A DNA stretch of 64,000 bases from Anisus vortex (lineage: Eukaryota > Mollusca > Gastropoda > Planorbidae): assembly GCA_949126835.1 (NCBI GenBank), contig OX421497.1, forward strand, positions 15,195,679 to 15,259,678. The letters run 5' to 3'. Below the pieces are notes generated by a model. It saw only the letters and a program-made list of their open reading frames with translations. It did no database searches and was not told the origin of the DNA. Below, in pieces: positions 34,543-45,545 of the stretch. Position numbers and translations under genes: made by a program. The first letter of the stretch is position 1, and each line of letters opens with the position of its first letter.

Positions 34543-36420
34543 AAAGCCTAAGCCACACTATATTCAAGAATCAGTGATTCGCTGCGATTCAATTCAAAAA
34601 TCACGATGATTCACCCCGTTTCAAATGTGGCATAGCGCGAAACTGATTCAACACAATCAGTTTCAGCAGTGATTCGCAATGTTTCACAGAGTTAAGGCTA
34701 AGCCACACTATACTCAAGAATCACGTTTTGACTAGAATCATTTTTCACCGAATCACTAGAATCTTGTTTTGGTGCGAATCAAAATACTATGCTTCACAAT
34801 CAGCCATGCCACACGTAAAAGCACATTCAGAGAGAATCATAAATCACGGAAAGTGTTGAGAGTGACTATTCTTGACGCGCCAATTATTTTTCTAACTTTT
34901 TGAGAATGGACATTTATCATTTTGATAAACAACATGCCATGATTGCGCCTATCTTCAGGTTGGTTCTTTTATCTTTTATTCATTTTTGTTTTCTTACTGA
35001 AAACCAGAAGTGATATAATTTAATTTTTAAACCAAGTTGTTTATAAGTTTAAATTAAAACCCAGTGCCCAGCACCTCCTTTCTGCACTGAAATGATTGGA
35101 ATAAATGAATGATTATAACCCTTACCCTACGTCTAAGCTTACCTATACATATATACCAATTACCTAGAATTGCAAACCTGCTTCTAAATATTATAGGACA
35201 TATCATGAATTATGTTTAATTGTCATTAATTCTTTATAACAAAAGTTTGGAAGGGGCCCCTGATGGGAGAATTTGCCAAATTTCATTTTTATTTAAGGAG
35301 ACAGCTATCAATCTATGCATTTCCTGTATAGAATTAAAAGATCTACAATTGGAGAAATTATCCCAGAGATGTGTTGTCTTATCACAAGTGTTCTTAATCA
35401 TGGTGGTAGGTTTCCTTCAGATATTAACTAGATAATTATACTAAATACCATCAATAAGCACTATGAATACAATGTGGATGAAAGTGAAAGAATAACTTGT
35501 TGTTTGTTTGCTTTTATTTAATATATACAACTGCACTCATTTGCATTGTTATATACAAAATACAATAGAGCAAAAGTATACAAACATTTATTTCATTTTT
35601 AATTTTTTTAACCAACAAGTTGACAACTCAATGAAGATAAAAAAGTATTTACATAAAGTTTACTTATTTGTTAAAAATAGTGATTACACATGGTCACAGC
35701 TACTACTGGTGCAATGGATACACCGATTGAGATGAGATGACTGCCTTGTGTAAATATAACAGACACATTATAACCAATATATCAGACACTAAATAACCAA
35801 TATAATAGACATTAAACTAAGTAACTAATAGCACAGGCACAATATGAACAATAGAAAAGACTCAATATAATTAATAGAACAGGTACAATTGTTACAGTAT
35901 TATTATTAATTCTGAAGGCGTGTAAGATGGTGTAATTTTAAGATAAAGAATATGAGTACACAGAAATTGTCCATGATACTATAAAATCTTCATAGAATAT
36001 AGCTTCCATAAGCCCTGCATATATTCATCATCACTAGAACATTATATTCCGCTCCTTTAACTATTCTAAATCGACTCTTTTATAATTGAATAAAACTTAA
36101 GTTAACACATTAGTTCAGTATACATTATTAGAAAAAAGCAACCTTTCATCTCTAAAATCCAAAACATACTGATCTTTCATTCTAGAAATATCTACCTTGT
36201 CAACTCTTGTTCACTCATACAATAATCAGACTTTTCTTGCTTTATTAGATTAAATACTTTAATACTATTTCTTTAGGTAAAAACTTCACTCACTCATAAA
36301 ACTCTTAAAACCATGTTTCAGTGAATACTAAAAAGAACTGTAGCTACAATGTGAACAATAGAATAAACTCAATATAAACGAGTTTGTCTTTCAAAACAAA
36401 ACGTCAAATGATGGTAACTA

Positions 36421-37495
36421 CCAACTTGACCATAACACCCTTTACTCGTTTAAGTCTTCTCTGAGGAATTTATGACAAACTTCCTCAAGCTCCAATCGAG
36501 CTATATGCAGCGCTTTTCAATTTGGATCAAATTCAATGTTGAGCCCACATTTTTCGCCCAAATGGAGGTTGGATCCTCTTGCTTTAAACGCCTATCTTCA
36601 ATAAATTGAAAGAGGGAAGCATGCAGGGGATCTTCTGTGGGTTTTCTCTTGAATGGTCTGGAAGGAGTTGCTGCTGCTGGTCTGGAAAGGGTTGCTGTTT
36701 GTGGTAAGGAAATTGTTTCTGCTGGCTGGCTTGGCTCATGACTGTCAAATGAAGAAGTGCTTTGCTGAGACATGGCAGTATCAGCATCCTCTGCATTACT
36801 GCTTGTAGCAGGTGCCTGCAACAGACAGTACATACACATTGTATATTAACAGTAAAAAAAAACTTCATCAGTAATATTAAGGCTCTTTGCATGGGCCTGC
36901 TATAGACAATACATTATGTATTATTATGAGTGAAAACAGCATATTAAATTGAAATACTATTCTGTTTTAGATTCCTAAAACTGCTGATGAATGGAAAAAT
37001 GTAGCTGATGACTACAACACAAAATGGCAGTTTCCACACTTTAAACTTTTCCACTGGCAACAACAGCACTAATAAAGCCAGAGAATTGAGGAAAGAACTG
37101 AAGGAGTACTTCTGGAACAAAGGGCAAGTGCCTTTTCAGTGGCAACATTTATATGGGAGGCAAGCACAGCCATGAGATCATAAGAGTGTTTAATGAGCAT
37201 ATAACAATCTGGTTCAAATGTTTGCTAGTTCTTTGCTACAATGACCAACTGAGTTATATTTTTTTGAAAATGTTTATTAGTTTAGTTTTTTTTTTTTTTT
37301 TAATTTACCATATTTGAAATAGTCTCTGTGCTGATGTTGACCAATCCTCGCAGAAAACTCATGGCATTAAAATATGTCCACTTGCTTGCCCGAACATCCG
37401 AAGTACCAGAGCCACTCTGTTTATAGCTGCGAGTAATGCGAAGCTCCCTGGTGTAGTTATTTCTCAGAGCATGCATTTTTTTCTTATATTTCCAT
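36421..37495 (-). CDS. MADF/Myb-SANT-like accessory protein of Harbinger element (two exons)
   Basis: PIF/Harbinger transposons carry a second gene with a SANT/MADF DNA-binding domain that helps the transposase. Exon 37,495-37,309 (acceptor TTTTCAG, donor ATG|GTAAAT) encodes WKYKKKMHALRNNYTREL and WTYFNAMSFL, the second half of a MADF domain. Exon 36,817 leftwards (acceptor CTGTTGCAG) joins in phase and encodes a Ser/Pro/Thr-rich linker, then DPTSIWAKNVGSTLNLIQ. A TAG at 36,503-36,501 cuts it; one base over, the frame continues ARLELEEVCHKFLREDLNE, so it is probably a recent frameshift. The exon with the first MADF helix was not found. Confidence 0.72.
36968..37185 (+). pseudogene. Harbinger transposase remnants
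   Basis: PKTADEWKNVADDYNTKWQF is the block just upstream of the first catalytic Asp in Harbinger DDE transposases. A short distance on, RELRKELKEYFWNKGQVPFQ matches the extreme C-terminus. The catalytic core between them is deleted. Confidence 0.7.
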
Positions 37496-38787
37496 CTGAA
37501 AAAAATTAAAAGTTGAAATGTATACATGTGTTTTTTGGTTTTATTTTATTTTATGTTTATTGCAATTTTTCTTTATTATGTAGATCATTTTTGGTTTTAG
37601 TTTGTTTTCCCAGAATAATCAAGGCATAATGATATAATCTGTCTGTACTTATCTGACCTACAATTAAAATATTTTTCATCAATAATTTTTATAGTCATTC
37701 TCATGGACTGTCCTACCTTAAAAAAACTATAACTAGAATAATATATGTTGTCCAAGACCAATACAGTAGTGGACCATTCATATTCAAGACCAAGTACTTT
37801 AGTACCGTAAAACCATGTGAAAAATAAATATCACCTGTACATCTATATTTAGCTATAAATTGGCATATATTCTACTAAAATAAATTAAGTGGGACTCGGT
37901 GCTGAAATACTCATCATAAGCAGCTTTAAAATAGGCTACTAATTATTTACTATTTACTGCATAGTTACTCATAGTAGTTCACTAATTGTGTAGACCAGTG
38001 AGAGTACTCAAAACATAAAGCATGGTACAGGCCTATACTGGTCCAACAGTAAATTACAAATTATTATTTACTACTGAAGCAATAGCAAATATTAGTGGAT
38101 GACGATACTTGTCTCGCTCTACTTATCTACTACTTCTAGGACTAGGACGTGTAGGCCTATTATTAGTAGCCTATTTTAGTACATCTAGCTAGGCAGTAGG
38201 CTACATCAACATAATCATAACACTATAATATTATTATTATAAACTAGTAATAGTAATAATTACTATGGCTATGTTACAGCCTACACTACAAGTTTACATT
38301 TACAGTACAGCGAATAAAAAACGAAAGATAGGCCTACTTACCGGTGCACTCGATCCCAGTCTGTTCAGTGACATTTATTCTAACACTAATTGACTAGACA
38401 GCTTTATTCATGATGACATTTCGATAGATAGATAATTTAATATTCAAATACATTCATGTCTTTCGTAGATCTCAATAAAAATAATTGTTATCTCTGTAAG
38501 TTGCTCAGAACGACTGTCAATTTAGTAGCAGCCATTTTTGTTGTCTTTTTTAACTAGGTTAATTATCACATGATATTTTAGCGCTTCCCATTGGCTGACA
38601 CAGCTTCAATCAAGAATCGTGACTGCAAATTTTAGAACATGTTCTAAATCTGTGAATCATCGTCAATCACTACTGAAACTGACTTGATTCGCGCTATGCC
38701 ACATTAGAAACGGAGAGAATCATCGTGATTTTTGAATTGAATGACAGCCAATCACTGATTTTGATTGTAGTGTGGCTTAGCCTTTAG

Positions 38788-39489
38788 AACATGTTCTAAA
38801 ATTTGGCAACATGATTGTAAGCATACTATAGTCACATTAACAGGCAAAGTTAAATATATAAGATCAATTCATTTAGGTAACAAATTTACACCATCAGTTC
38901 ACAACAAAAAAACAACTTTAAAATCAACCAAGTCATTTAGTAACTGACATGCATTCAAGTTCAAGTGTAACATTATCAAGCAAAGCTGAATATCAAAAAA
39001 CATTCATAGGGGAAAAAATTGACAAGTGGCTCGCTAAAATTAAAATTGACATTTAGAATCAAGAAATAAAACAAATGGTACAGTTCATAATGAATTGAAA
39101 TTAGACCAAAGCCAAAAAAGGACAAGTAATGAAAATAAGAACACAATATCAAATATATTTTCAGTCTTCCCACCATCACTTCAAAAGAACCAAACTGCAA
39201 GTTCTTATGTCCAAGCACTATTTTTTAAAATTGTCTTGTGATAACTGACAGGGTCGACCATTTATCATAACTGTGCCATCATAAAAGAAAAATCATTAAG
39301 TTGTCTTTTAGTTACAATCAAAGAGTCTTTACTTAGTTAACTTAGTTGTTTTAAAAATAGACATTAAAAGTGACGTATCACAAAGATCAATAAATGTATT
39401 TACAGCTTCATAGGCATTAGACTCATGACATGAAATAGAAACATATTGAAAAATAGATTTAAACTCAATATCTAAAAGTTGAAGAACAT
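38788..39489. other. Noncoding stretch left of the gag-protease ORF
   Basis: AT-rich with no coding features. Its left edge has the palindrome TTTAGAACATGTTCTAAA, also present near 38,630. It may be the leader of the retroelement to the right. No LTR was recognised. Confidence 0.4.
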
Positions 39490-41219
39490 AAGCTTAAAAA
39501 GGTTAAAGCTTGAATTAAAAGGTTTGGGTGAATCACTAGGCTTAACCGGCTAGGAATTGATAAACTTCATGAATGAAGAACTAGATAAAATACGGGAAAT
39601 TGAGCGGGAAAAAGAGAAAATAGAATTGGCCCGGATAGACAAGGAGAAACATGTGGCCCAAGTAGCAATCAAACAGGCAAAAATTAACGCCCAGAACGAA
39701 CAGGCAAAGATTGAGGCCGAAAAATACCATTAGAATAAAAGAGATAGAGATGCAGATGGAGAGGGATAGAATGTCAAGGGCAGAGTCATCTCCCCTATCC
39801 CAATCCTATAACCCTGGTACTCCGTCCCCTGAGGCCCAACCCCAAAACCCCCCTTTCTACTTCCCATTGGACGTTTACGACGATCGGATTGAAAGTGTGG
39901 AGGTCTTTTTAAGCCGTTTCGAGACATTGGCCAACACTTATCAGTTAAATCAAACTGAGTGGTGCCGAAAATTGTCTCACGCGCTGAGGGGAAAAGCCTA
40001 CGAGACATATGCCAAAATTCCGGCAGATAGCAGCGGGGACTACCAAACCCTTAAAAACGCTCTGTTGAACAGCTATGACCTCAATTCCAAAGCGAATCAA
40101 AAGAAATTTAGATACGCAAGAATGGAAATTGGCGAGATCTTTTATCAGCTAGCCGAAAGGCTAGAAAAGTATCTTACCAAGTGGCTCACATTGGCCCATG
40201 GGGAGGAAACTTTTGACAGCCTAAAGGAGCTGATGATGGTCGAGCAACTAAGGCAATGTATGAGCGGGAAATTAAAGGTGTTTATCGATGAACAAGGGGC
40301 GAGCGCGCTGATTGAAACTATTAAAATAGCTGATCGCTATATAGAGGCGCACAGGGGAGATAACCGTGAAAATCGTCCCAAGGAAACTAAGGGACAGGTT
40401 GGTAACAATAACCCCCCATGTGCCCCTACCCCTACTAGGGACCCACACCTTTCCTCCGAACCGAGTAGAGAAAATGGCCACAAAACAGGAAAGAATAGAG
40501 GGAGTAATGATAGGCAGCCGACCCGACACGAGCCGCAGGAGAGGCGTGATAAGGTGCAGACCAAGCCCACTTTCACACTCAACACCCTGTCGGTCGTGAA
40601 GAGCGATAAAACGGCTCCTCCCTCTGTTGGTGTTATCCAAGGTCACGATTTAAATAAGTACCTCAGTCCCTCTGTTACAGACATGGCAGAGGTGAATGGG
40701 GAGCCGGTCAGAGTCCTATTCGATTCCGGGTGTGAGTATGACTGTGTTATAAATAAGTCCCTCTTCCGCCCTAACGATCTGACAGGCGATTTCATCACGC
40801 TCACGGGGCCGGAGAAAGGGTCCCGCCGCCACATTGTCCCGATTGCGCAAATACTCGTGAAGACTAGATATGTGCACGGAAGTATTAATGCTGCAGTACT
40901 GGACATGATAGACGGGGTTGACCTTTTTCTAGGCAGTAAATTCGTGAGATTGGGAGACCCGCCGTGTCCCATCGTGCTCACGCACCAGTCCCGCTCTCAG
41001 AGACGACGGGAAGGTCGGAGAAAGAAAAAGCAGGCAACCCGCGAAAGTCCCGACAACTCTAGCAGGAAGCGCGATAGCTACTTACCATTCACGTCTAACC
41101 GACGTGACGGCAGTTTTGAGGCAAGACCCGAGGCGGGCTCAGCAAAAGAGCATCGCCACGAGGGCTGCCCAGAAAACCAGTCCTGTGAGCAAAGCCCGCG
41201 TCTGCCCTCCGCGCTTTGA
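39490..41219 (+). CDS. Gag-protease polyprotein, SCAN/Gmr1-like capsid, no pol
   Basis: An uninterrupted 502-codon ORF (39,711-41,219). Before it, an N-terminal part in another frame begins LKRLKLELKGLGESLGLTG and has a long charged coiled coil. Capsid-like residues about 60-220 contain ESVEVFLSRFETLANTYQ, GKAYETYAKI and LKELMMVEQLRQCMSGKLKV, the layout that gave rise to vertebrate SCAN domains. A polar linker, then a retropepsin with the DSG active site (LFDSGCEYDC, near 345) and flap/ILG-type GVDLFLGSKF follow. The tail is basic and the ORF ends with no reverse transcriptase or integrase. GC content is clearly above the surrounding DNA. Confidence 0.8.
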
Positions 41220-41438
41220 TTCCTTTTCTCGCTTTTGTCTCTTTGAGGCAGACGCTTTCCTCGCGACTGCATTAAGGTTTCTTTTTCCTTTCTCATCTAG
41301 GAAAGGGAGACGCTGTATATAGTGCCAGGGAAGTTAACCTTGTGTTAATTGCCCCTGGTAGGTGTTTTATCAAACTTTTTGCCTAATGAATTTACTTCTT
41401 AAAATCATTACATGATTTTAAATTTTTGCGGGAAGGTC

Positions 41439-42431
41439 TGTCATGATGTGAAATTAATTAGGCAAAGTTTAGTCCTTTGTAATTAGTTAAGTTTAATTAT
41501 AATGGGCGTGTATGGGATAAATCCTTTTCTCCTACACACTTCCCCCCTCCCCAACACCCTATCCCTCTCTCTCAACCGCTTGGTCAGGCCGTGGCGTACA
41601 TAGATAATCTAATGTTTCTCGCCGCCAGCACCTGTGTTACCCACCCTCGTCATCTATTGTTTGCAACTGGGAAGGGCTATGGTGTCCAGTGTTGCACACT
41701 AGGGCGCCCAGGGTCGTTGAGCCGAATCTTGGTTACGATACAATTTGGGCGTATTGTTTGTTCTCGCAAATCATGCGCCGCACCTAGTTAGGGTCCTTTG
41801 TTTAAGACACGAGTTTTACCAAGTGGGAAGATAGTAAATGTGGTGACAGACCGCCTCCCCCCCCCCTCATCTCGTACACCCACCCCTTTTAGCTAGTCCA
41901 GGTGTTATGACTAATCCCTTTGACAGTGGACACGCCTCTTGACCAATCGTTGTGTAGACAATTGTAGACATGTGTGTGATTGGTTGACGTTTCTGCACTG
42001 GGTCGCCATTTTTAGACTGACCGGTGGACAGATATAAGAGGTAGGCTTTACGTTATTATCGGGAGACGTAGGAGACTGGATACTCCTTCTTAAAATGTTG
42101 CATGACGTTATTTCATATTGGATTTTTACATAAATTGTTCACTTGGAATTACTGTGTTGTGAAGTCGTGTTTATATATTATTCTTTTCCATGTATTGACG
42201 TTTATGTGCCTGGATAAAATTGATGTGTTGTTAACACCTTATTATCCCAATATGTAAGAGTGACTATGTAAAATAACCACGTTAATACCGGCAATAAACG
42301 TTCGACTTATGTAACTACTTAACTTGAACTTGTTTGTTCTGCTTGAGTGTGCATGAGAATACGTGAAGCAAGAAAGGTAGACTGCCAGAGAAACGGCACG
42401 TTAGATAGAAATATCAAGCGTTGTTGATGCA
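41439..42431 (+). other. Possible 3' LTR of the gag-protease element
   Basis: A purine-rich GCGGGAAGG precedes TGTCATGATG, and the block ends GATGCAACA immediately before Helitron-like sequence resumes. That is consistent with TG...CA LTR ends. No matching 5' LTR was found, so this is a suggestion. Confidence 0.35.
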
Positions 42432-42436
42432 ACAAG

Positions 42437-43710
42437 TCTAGTTCAGCCAGCAGCCGTCATAGCCCATAGACAACGAACCAAGTGAGGTGGGATTATAGCG
42501 TGTGAGAAGCACAGTAATGAGCACATCGTACTGGCCACACAATCCACTCATCACAACAAGATGTATGATGCATGGACCTTGCGGCAAAAACAATCCTTTC
42601 GCGCCTTGCATGGAAGATGGAGAATGCAAGAAACATTTTCCAAAACAGTCCAATGACACGACAAAACCGAATGATAATGGTTATCCGTTGTATCGGCGTC
42701 GCAGTACTGTCAAAGCAACTGTAAGAGGAAAGATATTGGACAATCGTCACGTAGTGCCATACAGCCCATACCTACTACTGAAGTACAATGCACACATTAA
42801 CGTTGAATTTTGCACATCCCTGAAAGCTATAAAATATATCTACAAATACATCTTCAAAGGGTTTGATTGTGAAAACATCGCAATCAGATCAGACGGCGAG
42901 CAAGAACTTAGTTACAATGACTAACTACATTGAAGCTCTAAGTGCACCAGAAGCAATGTGGCGACTTCTTGAATCAAAAATGCATGATCGTTCGCACGCT
43001 GTGCAGAGACTGCCCGTTCACCTTCCGAATAAACAACGCATTATATTCGAGGAAGGTCACGAAGAAGACGCTGTGCTGGCAGCAACAACTGGCCGAACGA
43101 AATTAGAGTCATGGTTTAAGCTGATCAAAACTGATGAAGAGGCACGACAGTACCTCTACGTTGACATCCCATACCATTACGTCTACCAAAAGGCTACCTG
43201 GAAACCACGAAGTAAAGGATCAGGGAAAATAGTTTCGCGCATGTACACTGTAAGCTTCAAAGACGAAGAGCGATTTTATCTTCGATTGCTGCTCCTTCAT
43301 GTCCGTGGAGCGACAAGTTTTGAAGCGATACTCACGTTCGACGGAGTGGTTTATCGGCACGAGGACTTCTTGAGTCAGACACTGAGTGGGATCGCTGTTT
43401 ACAAGAAGCTTTCACCTATAAAATGCCAAAGCAATTGCGAGAAACTTTTGGGTACATTTGTTGCTTCTGTGAACCTTCGAAACCTATTGACCTTTGGAAC
43501 AAATATGTCACTGACTTTGCACTTGATTACATGCGCAGTTTCACCGATGACGTGGCCATCAATATGGCTCTTCATGACATAAACACAATTCTCAAACAAC
43601 ACGGATTGTCTTGCTCGCAAATCGGCCTGCCAACACCCACTGGCTTAATATCCGAAGTGCAGCTCTACGATCCAGTTGAAGAAGCACGAGAAGGGGACCA
43701 ACGTATTTAG
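42437..43710 (+). pseudogene. Helitron region between Rep and helicase
   Basis: Overlapping frames carry MMHGPCGKNNPFAPCMEDGE, CKKHFPKQ, VPYSPYLLLKYNAHINVEFC and IKYIYKYIFKGFDC (42,502-42,924), then ALSAPEAMWRLLESKMHDR, SHAVQRLPVHLP and FEAILTFDGVVYRHEDF (42,863-43,582). These are the standard landmarks C-terminal to the HUH nuclease in Helitron proteins. Two frame changes occur. Confidence 0.88.
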
Positions 43711-44580
43711 ACTGTTGAGTGACAAACAATTGGATGCATTCCAAAGAATCTTAGGTGCAATTGATAATAAAAAATTTGAGAATCGCTGCTTCTATCTCGA
43801 CGGCCCCGGAGGATCCGGAAAAACATTCCTTTATACAACAATAATGGCGTTTCTCCGTGGAAGAGGACAGAATGTTCTACCGTTTGCTACAACAGCAATC
43901 GCTGCAACCCCTCTGAAAGGTGGAAGAACCGTTCATTGTGGATATTCATCAGCTGTGTGTCAAGGAGTTATCAAAACGAGTAATTGTTGCACCGACCAAT
44001 GAACAAACGCTTGAGATGAATCAAATGATCATTGAGTTGCTACCAGGTGATTCAACTATTTATTACAGCGCAGATTCGATCATCTCAGAAGATCCAAATG
44101 ACGCAGTAAACTATCCAGTGGAATTCCTAAACGAGCAGACTCCTTCAGTGATGCCTCCTCATATACTGATTCTCAAGAGAGGTACAATAATTATGCTTCT
44201 GAGAAACCTAAATCCGAAGAAAGGATTGTGCAACGGTACAAGAATGATTGTAAGTGACCTCCAGCGAAACTTAATCACGGCAGAAATCATCTCTGAATGT
44301 AATCGTGGTGATACTGTTTTTATCCCGAGAATTGATTTGGCGCCCTGTAATACTACTCTACCTCTTATTATTAGACGTCGACAATTCCCCATTATTCCGG
44401 GTTTTGTAATAACAATCAACAAGTCACAGAGACAGACATTTGATCAGTCGGAGTGGATCTAAAGACTACCGTCTTTTCACATGGGCAGCTACATGTCGCT
44501 TTGACGAGATCAACAAGTCCCAAGAATTTGAAAGTGAGAGTTCAACCAAATCCTCAAAAAGGACAACTATTGCAGGATGA
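43676..44580 (+). pseudogene. Helitron Pif1-like helicase, internally deleted
   Basis: LSDKQLDAFQRILGAIDNKK precedes the Walker A motif YLDGPGGSGKTFLY (43,676-44,002). The frame then jumps from the start of the next block to VIVAPTNEQTLEMNQ (43,920-44,462). The Walker B region is therefore deleted. The C-terminal part keeps LRNLNPKKGLCNGTRMIV and GFVITINKSQRQTFDQ. After a stop at 44,460-44,462, the sequence encoding the final helicase motif (QLHVALSR-like) is still partly readable. Confidence 0.88.
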
Positions 44581-44626
44581 CTGACAATTTACACGCAATG
44601 TTGTTTTTCAAGAAATATTTCAGCAT

Positions 44627-44628
<2 letters not shown>

Positions 44629-44666
<38 letters not shown>
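44629..44666. repeat. (AT)n microsatellite
   Basis: Nineteen consecutive AT units. Confidence 0.98.
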
Positions 44667-44671
<5 letters not shown>

Positions 44672-45411
44672 TAATAAACCATGCATGTGCATTTTGTTAA
44701 TTTATCTGATTGTTCATGATTTATCCTTGAAGTTTTTTTAGCTATTGATTTTTGGTATAATGATGCTTTTATCTAACTTAGTGCATGAAATACTACACTG
44801 AAGAAACCAGGAAAACTAACAACCTATTATCATTAAAAACTTTAATCAAAATGCAAGACTAGACTCAACCCAGGATAAGAGTAGGGAACACCTTAATCTT
44901 CTGTACAGTAGGAGCGTCTGTAATATATAAGATGACATACTAAAGATATTTTCAAAATGTATTCCCTCAAGGACTTACAATTGCTTTTTTAAAAACTCAA
45001 GGACTTGCTTTTTTTTTTAAAAGAAATAATACATGACATTGTGACATGATAACAAAGCATATTTTATATAAATAATAGAAAATGTTATGTGCACCGAATG
45101 AAATGAAAAAAAAATGGTTTGGGAGAGGGGGCGGGGGTAGGTAGAACGTGTTTTCAATTTCATCGATTATATGTGTCAAGTTTCAACTGGATGGGTTGGT
45201 GGTGCGTCAATTACCTTACAGTAGATATTGTTTAGCATAAATCAACAATTTGCGAGATTAATATAATAAAGGATTTTTAGTGACAGATAGGCTAAAGGAT
45301 GAAAGAAGTTTTATGTGATTTATAAAAATGATCATGCTCATTGATCACATTTTATGCTATTCTTAGGACCCACTTTTCCCAAAAGCTGACCAAATAGAAA
45401 AAAAAAATTCT

Positions 45412-45438
45412 CCGTGGTTTTCCACGGGCTATTTCTAG
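45412..45438 (+). mobile_element. Helitron 3' terminus (hairpin and CTAG)
   Basis: Perfect stem CCGTGG/CCACGG with a TTTT loop, then GCTATTTCTAG and host T. It lies about 860 bp after the last helicase coding sequence and is the likely end of the Helitron relic. Confidence 0.78.
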
Positions 45439-45516
45439 TATACATATATTATTGAATATTTTATTGTATATGTTTTCTTTCTCTCTTATCAAAACACATC
45501 GTAGTCATTCGTTTCT

Positions 45517-45545
45517 CCGTCATTTTAACGGGCATAACCACTAGT
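45517..45545 (+). mobile_element. Second Helitron 3' terminus
   Basis: CCGTCATTTTAACGGGCATAACCACTAGT is the same family terminus as 29,512-29,541, including the upstream AAAACACATCGTAGTCATTC. It implies another, mostly deleted or nested, Helitron copy. Confidence 0.72.

Larger units (their letters stand above)
34543..38787. mobile_element. PIF/Harbinger-type element with ~150-bp terminal inverted repeats
   Basis: The left end AAAGCCTAAGCCACACTA and the right end TAGTGTGGCTTAGCCTTTA begin inverted repeats matching for about 150 bp (34,544-34,690 and 38,640-38,785), including ATTCAAAAATCACGATGATT. A second internal terminus lies at about 34,694. It holds a relic Harbinger transposase (plus) and a MADF-type gene (minus). 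A clean 3-bp TSD is not visible. Confidence 0.82.
31354..45438 (+). mobile_element. Decayed autonomous Helitron, broken by nested insertions
   Basis: Plus-strand fragments of a Helitron Rep/helicase protein occur in order at 31,757-32,403, 33,654-34,542, 42,437-43,710 and 43,676-44,580. The 3' end is hairpin CCGTGGTTTTCCACGG (45,412-45,427) followed by GCTATTTCTAG and T. A possible 5' start, TCTGTCTGTGTAGCGG, lies near 31,354 but is uncertain. Inserted are a G-rich 1.2-kb segment, a PIF/Harbinger element and a gag-protease retroelement. The region with the HUH nuclease motif is missing between 34,542 and 42,437. Confidence 0.78.

Noticed and set aside
40272..40981. Long minus-strand ORFs opposite the gag-protease gene
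   Set aside because: Shadows of the plus-strand ORF; no domain or codon logic of their own.
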